Assembly: GCA_013152205.1 (NCBI GenBank)
Contig: JAADGV010000098.1
Coordinates: 25,044-89,043, forward strand
DNA length: 64,000 nt
Source of the DNA: Planctomycetota bacterium
GTDB taxonomy: Bacteria; Planctomycetota; Planctomycetia; Pirellulales; Lacipirellulaceae
Reading direction: 5' to 3'
The notes below the pieces were generated by a model. It searched no databases and was not told the origin of the DNA. It worked only from the letters and a program-made list of their open reading frames with translations. Shown piece by piece: positions 17,987 to 25,416 of this stretch. The translations under genes and the position numbers were made by a program. Position 1 is the first letter of the stretch. Each line of letters begins with the position of its first letter.

Positions 17987-18877
17987 ATGTTGCGTTCTCG
18001 ACGACAACGTACGATATGCGAGCCCGTTTCGGTCGAAGGATTTGGCTACTGGCGCGGACACGATGTGCGCGTAGAGTTTCGTCCTGCTCCAGCCGGTTCT
18101 GGGATCGTGTTTGTGCGAGACGATATTGGCCCTGAGGCGCGGATCGCGGCTCGGGCCGAGTATCGGATCGACGTACCTCGTCGAACAAATTTGCAATTTG
18201 AGGGCGTACAAGTTGAGATGGTTGAACATGCGATGGCTGCCCTAGCTGGCTTGCAAATCGATAACTGCGAAGTTGGTGTCGATCAGTCGGAAATGCCGGG
18301 TTGCGATGGTTCGTCTTTGGCGTTTGTCGAAGCTTTAGACTCGGTCGGAACCGTTGAACAAGATGCCGAAGTGTCTCTGCTAGAAATTACCGAAGTGGTT
18401 CGGCTAACCGATGGCGAGGCGTGGGTCGAAGCTCGACCGTCTGCCGAGGGGCAGTATCGAATCGAGTTTGAACTAGATTATCCGTACGACGACGTGATCG
18501 GTCGGCAGTCAGTAGCGATGGAAGTAACACCAGAACGATTTCGTCGCGACCTTGCCCCTTGTCGCACTTTTATTTTAGAGCGAGAGGCCGAGGCATTGGT
18601 TCAACAAGGACTGGGGAGTCGAGTGACGCCTCAAGATCTGCTGATTTTTTCCGACGAAGGGCCGGTCGATAACGAGCTACGCTTCGAAAACGAATGTGCT
18701 CGACACAAAGCATTAGACTTGATCGGTGATTTGGCACTAGCAGGTGGCCAGATCGAGGGACAGATAGTCGCCTATCGCAGCAGCCACAAGCTGAACGCCG
18801 CGTTGGCGAGAGAACTAGAAGTAAGATTTTCGTCAGTTGCTCCGCAGGGGCAACTGCTTAAAAGTGTCCAGGCCTAA
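17987..18877 (+). CDS. lpxC: UDP-3-O-acyl-N-acetylglucosamine deacetylase LpxC
   Basis: 296 residues, the full length of a single-domain LpxC. The zinc-binding and catalytic residues are in the expected places: VEHAMAALAGL (about residue 78), RHKALDLIGDLALAG (His/Asp near 238-242) and SSHKLN (His near 265). It removes the N-acetyl group from UDP-3-O-acyl-GlcNAc, the committed step of lipid A synthesis in the cytosol. Unlike some Bacteroidetes and planctomycete-related versions it is not fused to FabZ. It is followed by lpxA and an oxidoreductase in the same direction. The stop codon lies within a short palindrome. Confidence 0.93.
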   Translation: MLRSRRQRTICEPVSVEGFGYWRGHDVRVEFRPAPAGSGIVFVRDDIGPEARIAARAEYRIDVPRRTNLQFEGVQVEMVEHAMAALAGLQIDNCEVGVDQSEMPGCDGSSLAFVEALDSVGTVEQDAEVSLLEITEVVRLTDGEAWVEARPSAEGQYRIEFELDYPYDDVIGRQSVAMEVTPERFRRDLAPCRTFILEREAEALVQQGLGSRVTPQDLLIFSDEGPVDNELRFENECARHKALDLIGDLALAGGQIEGQIVAYRSSHKLNAALARELEVRFSSVAPQGQLLKSVQA

Positions 18878-18888
18878 GGTGGCCAGGG
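18870..18888. repeat. Short palindrome overlapping the lpxC stop codon
   Basis: CAGGCCTAAGGTGGCCAGG, an imperfect member of the GGCCATCCTGGCC family. The TAA in its centre is the lpxC stop. Confidence 0.5.
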
Positions 18889-18922
18889 TTTACGTCGATT
18901 AGACGGCCAAGAGAACTTGAAA

Positions 18923-19729
18923 ATGGCATCGAGCATAGCAGCAAACGCCTGGGTAGATCCACGAGCTGAGATCGACGAAGAAGTCGAGATTGGGCCGTTT
19001 TGTACCATTGGTGCGGGAGCAAAAATCGGGCGAGGCACTCGAATACTGAATAACGTAACCCTGATGGGCGACGTTACTATCGGGTGCGACAACGTGCTGT
19101 ACCCAAATGTTGTCATCGGAGCCGATCCACAAGATATCAGCTATCGAGGTGGCGATACCAGTGTAGTCATCGGGGATAGCAATACGTTTCGCGAAAACGT
19201 AACTGTCAATCGTGCGACAGAAAAAGAAGATGGCGTCACCCGCATTGGCGATCATAACTTCTTGATGGGCAATGCTCACGTGGCGCACGATTGCAATCTA
19301 GGAAATCATATTGTCATTGCCAACGGTTCGATGTTGGCGGGGCATGTGCATGTGCATGACTACGCTTCGATTTCCGGCGGTTGTGCGGTTCATCACTTTG
19401 TGACGATCGGTAGTTACAGCTTCTTAGCAGGCCTTAGCCGTGCGTTACACGATGTTCCACCCTATATGCTAGTCGAGGGAATCGCAGCCCGACCACGTTG
19501 TATCAATATTGTGGCGCTGAAACGCAATGATTTCTCAAACGAAACGATTGACGGACTCGCAGCGACACATCGATTGTTGTATCGCTCGAAAGTCGGGCTC
19601 ACCCACGCTCGCGAGATTTTGCGTAGCAATGATCAGCTTAATACGGAAGTTGAAAAACTGTTGAACTTTGTCGAAGGCCAACAGGAAGGCAAGCATGGGC
19701 GAGGACGTGAAATAAGGAGAGCAGCGTGA
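18923..19729 (+). CDS. lpxA: Acyl-ACP--UDP-N-acetylglucosamine O-acyltransferase LpxA
   Basis: 268 residues from the ATG at 18923. The left-handed beta-helix of hexapeptide repeats is clear (residues about 1-190; VEIGPFCTIGAGAKIGRG, IVIANGSMLAGHVHV). The catalytic His sits in NAHVAHDCNLGN (about 114-125), as in Escherichia coli LpxA, and the helical C-terminal domain follows. It transfers a 3-hydroxyacyl chain from ACP to UDP-GlcNAc. The gene overlaps the next start (GTGA), so the downstream oxidoreductase is translationally coupled, which bears on the sugar substrate (see findings). Confidence 0.93.
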   Translation: MASSIAANAWVDPRAEIDEEVEIGPFCTIGAGAKIGRGTRILNNVTLMGDVTIGCDNVLYPNVVIGADPQDISYRGGDTSVVIGDSNTFRENVTVNRATEKEDGVTRIGDHNFLMGNAHVAHDCNLGNHIVIANGSMLAGHVHVHDYASISGGCAVHHFVTIGSYSFLAGLSRALHDVPPYMLVEGIAARPRCINIVALKRNDFSNETIDGLAATHRLLYRSKVGLTHAREILRSNDQLNTEVEKLLNFVEGQQEGKHGRGREIRRAA

Positions 19730-20844
19730 GTCGTTTGCGACTGGCCGTTGTTGGCACTGGGCACCTCGGCAGGATTCATGCACGGATAGCTTCTGGGCTA
19801 GAAAACGCGCACCTGATTGCGGTAGTCGATTCTCAGGCGACCGCACGCGAACAGGTGGCGGCCGACACCGGTGCTAGGCCCTTGGCCGATTATCGCGATC
19901 TATTTGGTGCGGTCGACGCTGCGGTGATCGCAACGCCCACTTCGAGCCATGCCGCCGTAGCAAACGATCTGCTGCGGGGCGGTATCCATCTGCTTGTCGA
20001 AAAACCAATTACCACGACGCTGCAAGAGGCAGATGAGATGGTGGCCTTGGCAAATCGCCAACAGCTAGTGCTGCAAGTAGGCCACGTCGAACGATTCAAC
20101 CCAGCGCTGGTTTCGGTGAGCAGCAAGCTGGATGATCCGAAGTACATCGAAGCCCGACGTTCGAGCACCTACACTTTCCGATCAACGGATGTCGGTGTCG
20201 TAATGGATTTGATGATCCATGATATTGATGTCGTATTGAGTTTGGTGCAATCCGAGTTGGTTGGCGTCCAGGCGTTTGGTTTCTCTGTCCTCGGTGGCCA
20301 AGAAGACATGGTGAACGCCCAGCTACGGTTTGCCTCGGGATGCGTGGCAAACCTGACCGCTTCCCGCGTGAGCTATACCCCCGAGCGGTCGATGCAGGTA
20401 TTTACCTCGGAATGCTGTGCAAGCATCGACTTTGCATCGCGTCGGTCGTCGATTGTCGAGCCGACCGCAGAGCTACTGTCACGCGATTTCGATGTCGACG
20501 CTTTGTCGGTCGACGAGAAAGAACATCTACGCGAGCACTTATTTACTGATCTACTAGTAAAGCGAGAGTTGCCCGCTGCCGAAACCAATGCCATCGAGCA
20601 AGAGCAGCTAGATTTCTGTGCCGCGATTCGTGCTGGCGCTAGCCCTCAAGTAACCGGTACCGATGGACGCAATGCGGTGGCCGTAGCCGAGCAAATACTC
20701 GAGCAGGTAGAGTCGCACCAATGGGATGGTGCCACCGGCGCACGTCGCGGAGCTTTTGCTCTACCGCTGCTGCCCACGGTTCTTTCCGAGCCAGACTACT
20801 GGTCTGAAGACGATACGGTAGTCCTAAAACGCAAAGCCGGCTGA
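19726..20844 (+). CDS. Gfo/Idh/MocA-family NAD(P)-dependent oxidoreductase coupled to lpxA
   Basis: 372 residues from a GTG overlapping the lpxA stop. The N-terminal Rossmann fold has VVGTGHLGRIHA (about residues 8-19) and the family's LLVEKPITTT (about 88-97). The C-terminal sheet domain includes VVMDLMIHDIDVVLSL. The family oxidises or reduces sugar rings or inositols. In some bacteria a Gfo/Idh/MocA enzyme (GnnA) encoded beside lpxA oxidises UDP-GlcNAc at C3 on the way to a 3-amino sugar for lipid A. That role is possible here, but the partner aminotransferase GnnB is not seen nearby. Confidence 0.82.
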   Translation: MSRLRLAVVGTGHLGRIHARIASGLENAHLIAVVDSQATAREQVAADTGARPLADYRDLFGAVDAAVIATPTSSHAAVANDLLRGGIHLLVEKPITTTLQEADEMVALANRQQLVLQVGHVERFNPALVSVSSKLDDPKYIEARRSSTYTFRSTDVGVVMDLMIHDIDVVLSLVQSELVGVQAFGFSVLGGQEDMVNAQLRFASGCVANLTASRVSYTPERSMQVFTSECCASIDFASRRSSIVEPTAELLSRDFDVDALSVDEKEHLREHLFTDLLVKRELPAAETNAIEQEQLDFCAAIRAGASPQVTGTDGRNAVAVAEQILEQVESHQWDGATGARRGAFALPLLPTVLSEPDYWSEDDTVVLKRKAG

Positions 20845-20978
20845 TCGTCGAAGTATTTTTGGCGGCAGGTTGTGCGATTTAGGGCTAACGTCAGTTTGAC
20901 CAAGGTTTGACCAAGAAGGTACAATGGAGTGGTCACAAAGTTAACCCTCTCTTCTATTGGGTCTTCAAGGAGAAAAGC

Positions 20979-21173
20979 ATGACCTCTCTAGACCGAATTA
21001 CCAGCGACCCAGCCATAATGAATGGCCAAGCGTGTATTCGTGGAATGCGTTTTACGGTGCAACGTGTCTTAGAGGCGTTGTCGATTTATCCTGATCGGCA
21101 GGATTTTTTTCGGGAATACCCAGAGCTTGAAGACGAGGATATCCGTCAAGCATTGGCTTATGCCGCGGGGTAG
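20979..21173 (+). CDS. DUF433 protein (antitoxin-like), orphan
   Basis: 64 residues; the start at 20979 has AAGGAG 7 nt upstream. The sequence follows the DUF433 pattern: RITSDPAIMNGQACIRGMRF, then a helix-turn-helix-like VQRVLEALSIYP and ELEDEDIRQALAYAA. DUF433 proteins usually precede a PIN-like DUF5615 toxin. After this stop there is no such reading frame, only repeats, so it is an orphan or a remnant. Confidence 0.8.
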   Translation: MTSLDRITSDPAIMNGQACIRGMRFTVQRVLEALSIYPDRQDFFREYPELEDEDIRQALAYAAG

Positions 21174-21260
21174 CGAAGTGAAACCTACCCTCACTATCCC
21201 AAATATTCGGCATCAATTTTATCTGAGGTCTGCCCTACCGGAGGCAACCGGCCACCATAG

Positions 21261-21279
21261 CCCGGCCATCCTGGCCGGG
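21261..21279. repeat. Short palindrome CCCGGCCATCCTGGCCGGG
   Basis: A perfect member of the GGCCATCCTGGCC family, between the convergent DUF433 and permease genes. Confidence 0.6.
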
Positions 21280-21306
21280 AATACTGGAACACAACCGCAC
21301 CCTGCA

Positions 21307-22767
21307 CTAAGCCAGATCGCGATCTTCAAAGAAGATCAGCGCAAGCAACATGGCCGCAGTGCAATAGAGCAAGCTATAAAGCAGGGCCGTCCACAGATAT
21401 GCAGCAGGGACCGTCGAGGCCCCGGCAATGGCCCCCTCAATCTCGAAATGGTCGAGCACCGGGAGCATGACAGAGATCAGGCGACCGATAAATTTGACGA
21501 AAACAATTTCGCCAGCAGAAGACTTCACGATCAACGGGCCAAGGTGGCCGAGCACATAGATCGAACCGCAGATGACCAAGTTGGGTATCATCGACAGACG
21601 CGTCGAGATGGCAACGCTAATGGCGGCCATGATAACGGCTTCGAAAAAGGCAAGAACCAGACCGGGGACGATGCGGACGACCTCCAGATAGCAAAGTTGC
21701 CAATCCGGGGCAACCTTGGCCGATTCGCGCGCGTCGTAAACCACCTTGTAAGAGACGGTCAGCAGAAAAATAACGCCAAGGATGACGAACAGCAGTAGGA
21801 TCGGCCAAACAATACCGAGAAATTTCCCCAGGATAAACTGCCGCCGGCCAATGGGTTTAGAAAGAACCGTGAGCGCCGTCCGCCCTTCGATTTCGTCAGA
21901 CACCGAGACGCTGGCGGTCCAGAGGGCAATGATAATGGCAAGAACTTTGATGGTGGTCATGCCCGAGGTTTTGAGCATTTTCACATCTTCGCCAAATGTG
22001 TTGTAGGGGATGTAGATGTAGGCCACCAGGGCCGCGACTCCCACGATAGTGAGCAGGATAAACAGTGGTTGAGAAGTCGCTTCTTTTGCCGTAGCGGTGG
22101 CGATAATCGAAACACGCGGCGCAAGCCAACGAATCAGAAGGAAAATGAGATAAAGCCCGACAACACTCGCGGCAACGGTCGGCAGGTCGTGTACCTGTGG
22201 CATTTCCACATCGGTATTGAAAGTCGCGGTAACGACGGTGGCCAAATCGCTCTCGTTAGAGAAATAGAGCTTCTGGACATTCTCGTCAAATCCTCGGGCC
22301 CGATTACTACCAGGGCTCCATTTATACAGTTGGCCGCCCTCGACAATGATTAGCGGTTCAGCAAAACCTTTGTCGGGTTCCACATTAACGGCGATTTCTT
22401 GTTCGCTTTCGATCGTGTAGCTGAGCAACTCGTCAGCGCGAAACGCGATCGAGATTTCCTCAGTAGTGCCGGGTTCAATCTTTTGCTCAAGCGAAATGGG
22501 GCCTACATACGGTAGCCGTTGGAGCGACGAGACCACCTGCTCAAGTGGCATCAAGGGCGTGGCAAGAACAGCAAGAGCCACGAGTGCCGCCAGGGTGTAG
22601 GAAATCGGCAGGAGGATACTTTCGCGAATACTATCCCAAATCGATCGGGCGAGTCGGCGGTTAACCAACGCACAAATTCCCCAAAGAGCCAGGAGTACGA
22701 GGATGCCTAGAGTAGCACCGATCGAGAGTAGCCAAAGTGGCGTCAGCCAGATAACGAGATTTGCCAT
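21307..22767 (-). CDS. ABC-2 type transport permease-like membrane protein
   Basis: 486 residues from the ATG at 22767. Two membrane helices near the N-terminus (about 8-35 and 55-75) flank a large outward domain (about 85-195, rich in beta-type sequence), and at least six further helices follow. The segment VSVSDEIEGRTALTVLSKPIGRRQFILGKF is the cytoplasmic motif of ABC-2 permeases (GTLELLLSKPVSR-type). Such permeases work with a separate ATPase, which is not adjacent. The substrate is unknown. Acylphosphatase is encoded 80 bp upstream in the same direction. Confidence 0.78.
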   Translation of the reverse strand: MANLVIWLTPLWLLSIGATLGILVLLALWGICALVNRRLARSIWDSIRESILLPISYTLAALVALAVLATPLMPLEQVVSSLQRLPYVGPISLEQKIEPGTTEEISIAFRADELLSYTIESEQEIAVNVEPDKGFAEPLIIVEGGQLYKWSPGSNRARGFDENVQKLYFSNESDLATVVTATFNTDVEMPQVHDLPTVAASVVGLYLIFLLIRWLAPRVSIIATATAKEATSQPLFILLTIVGVAALVAYIYIPYNTFGEDVKMLKTSGMTTIKVLAIIIALWTASVSVSDEIEGRTALTVLSKPIGRRQFILGKFLGIVWPILLLFVILGVIFLLTVSYKVVYDARESAKVAPDWQLCYLEVVRIVPGLVLAFFEAVIMAAISVAISTRLSMIPNLVICGSIYVLGHLGPLIVKSSAGEIVFVKFIGRLISVMLPVLDHFEIEGAIAGASTVPAAYLWTALLYSLLYCTAAMLLALIFFEDRDLA

Positions 22768-22846
22768 AAGGATATGATAATTACAATGGGTAGTTGGCAG
22801 CCAAGAGACAATGCGGCATGCCATCGGTAGGAAACGGTAATACTAA

Positions 22847-23131
22847 TCAATAGCGAATGTCGAAGCGATGGAATTCATGGATTGATGGTCGAGTATCGCA
22901 CTGGACGCTACGAATCTGGTCGGACATTTGTTCGGCAATCGCCGCGAAAAAGTGGTCTAGTTGTTGCTTGGGGCCTTCGGCAACCACTTCTACCCGACGA
23001 TCAGGCAGGTTGCGGACGAAGCCCGTCACGTCGAAATCTTGGGCAATTCTGTGTGTGGTATAACGAAAACCGACACCCTGGACGTTGCCTGAGTAGAAAA
23101 CCTGTCGACGTTGAAAAGTACAGGAATCCAC
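22847..23131 (-). CDS. acyP: Acylphosphatase
   Basis: 94 residues from a GTG. Both catalytic residues are present: the Arg in GNVQGVGFRYTTHRIA (about residue 23) and the Asn in GFVRNLPDRRVEVVAEG (about residue 41). The length is exactly that of the family. The enzyme hydrolyses acyl phosphates in the cytosol. A slightly longer or shorter start is possible, because no strong ribosome site is seen before the GTG. Confidence 0.9.
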   Translation of the reverse strand: MDSCTFQRRQVFYSGNVQGVGFRYTTHRIAQDFDVTGFVRNLPDRRVEVVAEGPKQQLDHFFAAIAEQMSDQIRSVQCDTRPSIHEFHRFDIRY

Positions 23132-23296
23132 TTGATGATCGTCTTGGGAGCCGGGAAGCGAAAAACCACCGATTCAGCACCAAGTGCCGCTTTTCAGAGT
23201 ATAACGCAGGCAGATGGCTGCTTCTAGTATGCTAGGTACTGGCTCGCTGGAGTTTATCTTGACCGACGAGGCTTGGTTTCCTAGTCTCCGCAGCCT

Positions 23297-24379
23297 ATGA
23301 ATAGCCAATTATCACGAATTTTGCTGTCGTTTTCCTGCCTGCTATGCGTGGGCGTTCTCGGAGAGCTTCGCGTTTGTGGTGCGGCTGAGACAGCTACCGG
23401 GCTGCTGGTGCTTCGCAATGGCAACGTGATCGAGGGCCGGATAACCCGGCTAGCAGATCACTTCCGGATAGAAGTCGAGCATGGCCAGCTTCAGGTACGC
23501 GTAGAACAGGCAGAGATGTTTTGCCTGACGCTTGACGAAGCCTACGAGCGACGACGCGAAATGCGAACCGGTTCGACAGCCGATTCGCATTTGGAGTTGG
23601 CTGCATGGTGCTTGCGGCACGATCTGTTGGATCATGCCGCGCGAGAATTGCTAGAAGCACGTACCGTCGATCCGAACCACCGAAAACTGTTGCTGTTCGA
23701 GAGACGATTGAACCATGCGATGAAGCAAAAGGCGAAAACGCCTAAGTTGCCTCGGGCTGAAAAAGTTGCTCCCGCGACGCCAGAAGTCGACCTATCAACA
23801 TTTGAACAAACTCCGCAGTGGGCGAGAGCCTTATTTGTAAGAAAAATTCAACCGATGTTAGTCAAGTCTTGCGCGACTGCCGGTTGCCATCAAGCAGAAT
23901 CCACGAATCAGTTGCAGCTAAATCGACTTGCCGTTGCGGGGGCTGGGCATCCTGAGACCACCAAGCATAACCTAGTATCTGTTCTAAAGCTGATCGATTT
24001 CCAGAAAGCTTCCGAGAGTTCCCTACTCCGTTTAGCCGACACGACGCACGGAGCAGGAGCCTCAAAACCTTTGTTGCCTCATCAGCTCGAGATGTTGCGA
24101 GCCTGGGTCGAACAAATGGCGATGCCAGCCCCGGCTAACAATCAAGCTGATCTAGTCGCGAGGGCGAGCCAAAGCTCGGTCGCCCGATTAGGGGATACCT
24201 ACCGACGGGCTCGTGATATTTCAGCACTGCGGATCAAAACGCAGCAGGCCGATCATGCGCAAACCGACCCATTCGATCCCGGGGCATTCAATCGCCGCCA
24301 TTCCCCTCGCGTTAGCGGTGGCGGCCACGCCCCTAAGAACCTTCCGGTTTCGGATTCGGAATCCCTTCCAGCGAAGTGA
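23297..24379 (+). CDS. Exported protein with a possible CX4CH haem site
   Basis: 360 residues with a signal peptide (about 1-29). The first part (LVLRNGNVIEGRITRLADHFRIEV) resembles the short beta-domain found at the start of many planctomycete exported proteins. At about residue 191 lies the sequence VKSCATAGCHQAES, a C-x4-CH motif, and the region around it (FVRKIQPMLVKSC, LLRLADTTHGAGASKPLLPHQLEMLRAWV) looks like the planctomycete cytochrome-c-like domain of exported proteins, which normally has CXXCH. The last 25 residues are encoded by a dispersed intergenic repeat, so the natural C-terminus may have been extended by read-through. Confidence 0.7.
   Translation: MNSQLSRILLSFSCLLCVGVLGELRVCGAAETATGLLVLRNGNVIEGRITRLADHFRIEVEHGQLQVRVEQAEMFCLTLDEAYERRREMRTGSTADSHLELAAWCLRHDLLDHAARELLEARTVDPNHRKLLLFERRLNHAMKQKAKTPKLPRAEKVAPATPEVDLSTFEQTPQWARALFVRKIQPMLVKSCATAGCHQAESTNQLQLNRLAVAGAGHPETTKHNLVSVLKLIDFQKASESSLLRLADTTHGAGASKPLLPHQLEMLRAWVEQMAMPAPANNQADLVARASQSSVARLGDTYRRARDISALRIKTQQADHAQTDPFDPGAFNRRHSPRVSGGGHAPKNLPVSDSESLPAK
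24310..24331 (+). repeat. Dispersed repeat CGTTAGCGGTGGCGGCCACG-CC inside a coding end
   Basis: Copy of a family also seen at 42664, 53711, 55298, 57733 and 59158. Here alone it is translated, as RVSGGGHAP. Confidence 0.75.
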
Positions 24380-24560
24380 TTTCGTCCGCTTCGTTATAAG
24401 CAGGCACAATCGTGCCGCCAAAGGCCGAGCCGGCACGCACACCGGACGTCGGGTACGGACCATCGAGCACCGGCGGTAGGTGATCACAGCTACTAGTACA
24501 CGCGCGGCAGCCACCACTGGCCAAGACCAGCAGAATAGCGCCTACGAGTTTTCGATCCAT
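24333..24560 (-). CDS. Small lipoprotein, convergent overlap with the CX4CH gene
   Basis: 75 residues beginning MDRKLVGAILLVLASGGC, a complete signal peptide with the lipobox ASGGC. The mature part is short, Gly/Pro-rich and has two more cysteines (RACTSSCD). Short lipoproteins of this kind are common in planctomycetes and have no known role. The last 47 bp overlap the end of the opposite-strand gene. A purine-rich AGGGGGG precedes the start. Confidence 0.55.
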   Translation of the reverse strand: MDRKLVGAILLVLASGGCRACTSSCDHLPPVLDGPYPTSGVRAGSAFGGTIVPAYNEADEITSLEGIPNPKPEGS

Positions 24561-24700
24561 TGAGGCCCCCCTAAAGGAAATCGAAAAGAGCAAACAGCAG
24601 TTCGGTAGAACTGCCTGTTGAATGAGACATACTCGAAATTCTCTATCGACGTTCGCAGCAGCCGTTAGTTAGAGAATTTCCGTAGGGCTTACGCGACCTG

Positions 24701-24716
24701 GCATTGCTAGCAATGC
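24701..24716. repeat. Perfect palindrome GCATTGCTAGCAATGC
   Basis: A 16-bp palindrome just after the HAD phosphatase stop codon. A second hairpin, CAGCAGTTC-GGTA-GAACTGCCTG, lies at 24597-24619. Neither has a T-run; their role is open. Confidence 0.4.
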
Positions 24717-24717
24717 A

Positions 24718-25416
24718 TCAGGCTTCGTTTGAAGCCGATTGGGGAATGTCGAGAGCCGAGTAGATGCGATTGTCTTCGAGCGAATTGGCTACGAATTGTA
24801 CGCCATCGAAATCGTGGGTATGGCTATGACCTCCGGGCACTGCGACGGCGTAGGTGCCTGCCGCGATTGCTGCTCGACAGCCAATTTGGCTGTCTTCTAG
24901 CACCATTGCTTCTGCTGGCTCGAAGCCGAGCGACTTCGCGGCTAACAGGTAAACGTCTGGGGCCGGTTTGCCGTGAGTGATATTTTCGGAGCTGAAGACG
25001 AACGAAAAACGGGGTTCGAGTTGGAATTGGCCCAGCACTCGGGTAACAAACTCGCGGTTGCTGCTGGTCGCGATGGCCTTAGCAATGTTGGCACCCTCTA
25101 AAGCATCAAGCAACGCTAGCAAACCGGGCATCGGAGCAAGCCGTTCAGGCAGAAGCCGGTACATGATCTCCGCAGATTCGGCAGAGAGGTCGGCGACCGT
25201 GTCGTCGAGCTTATGCCAGTCGATCATGATTTGCAGAGAAATATCAGACTTGCGCCCCATCATTTCATCGAGAAGTTCGGCGGTTAGTTCTTTGCCTCGC
25301 CGCGCAAGCACCTCGCGACCGACATCTTGGTAGAGGTCTTCCGTATTAAACATCAGACCATCAAGGTCGAAGACAACCGCTCGAAGCGGGGAGACGGGTT
25401 GCGGGAAGTCGCTCAT
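24718..25416 (-). CDS. HAD-superfamily phosphatase (phosphoglycolate/beta-phosphoglucomutase-like)
   Basis: 232 residues from the ATG at 25416, which overlaps the upstream stop (ATGA). All four HAD motifs are readable: I AVVFDLDGLMFNTE (about residues 13-26), II IATSSNREF (about 115), III GKPAPDVYLLAAKSL (about 150) and IV VLEDSQIGCRAAIAAG (about 172). The helical cap with MMGRKSDISLQIMI places it in subfamily IA. The substrate is not certain; small phospho-sugars are usual. It is the second gene of a two-gene unit with a large membrane protein. Confidence 0.87.
   Translation of the reverse strand: MSDFPQPVSPLRAVVFDLDGLMFNTEDLYQDVGREVLARRGKELTAELLDEMMGRKSDISLQIMIDWHKLDDTVADLSAESAEIMYRLLPERLAPMPGLLALLDALEGANIAKAIATSSNREFVTRVLGQFQLEPRFSFVFSSENITHGKPAPDVYLLAAKSLGFEPAEAMVLEDSQIGCRAAIAAGTYAVAVPGGHSHTHDFDGVQFVANSLEDNRIYSALDIPQSASNEA

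Noticed and set aside
21127..21798. 223-codon reading frame antisense to the ABC-2 permease
   Set aside because: It lies on the complement of a membrane protein with clear helices and motifs; its own product is polar, without a family pattern, and the frame is open only because of codon bias.
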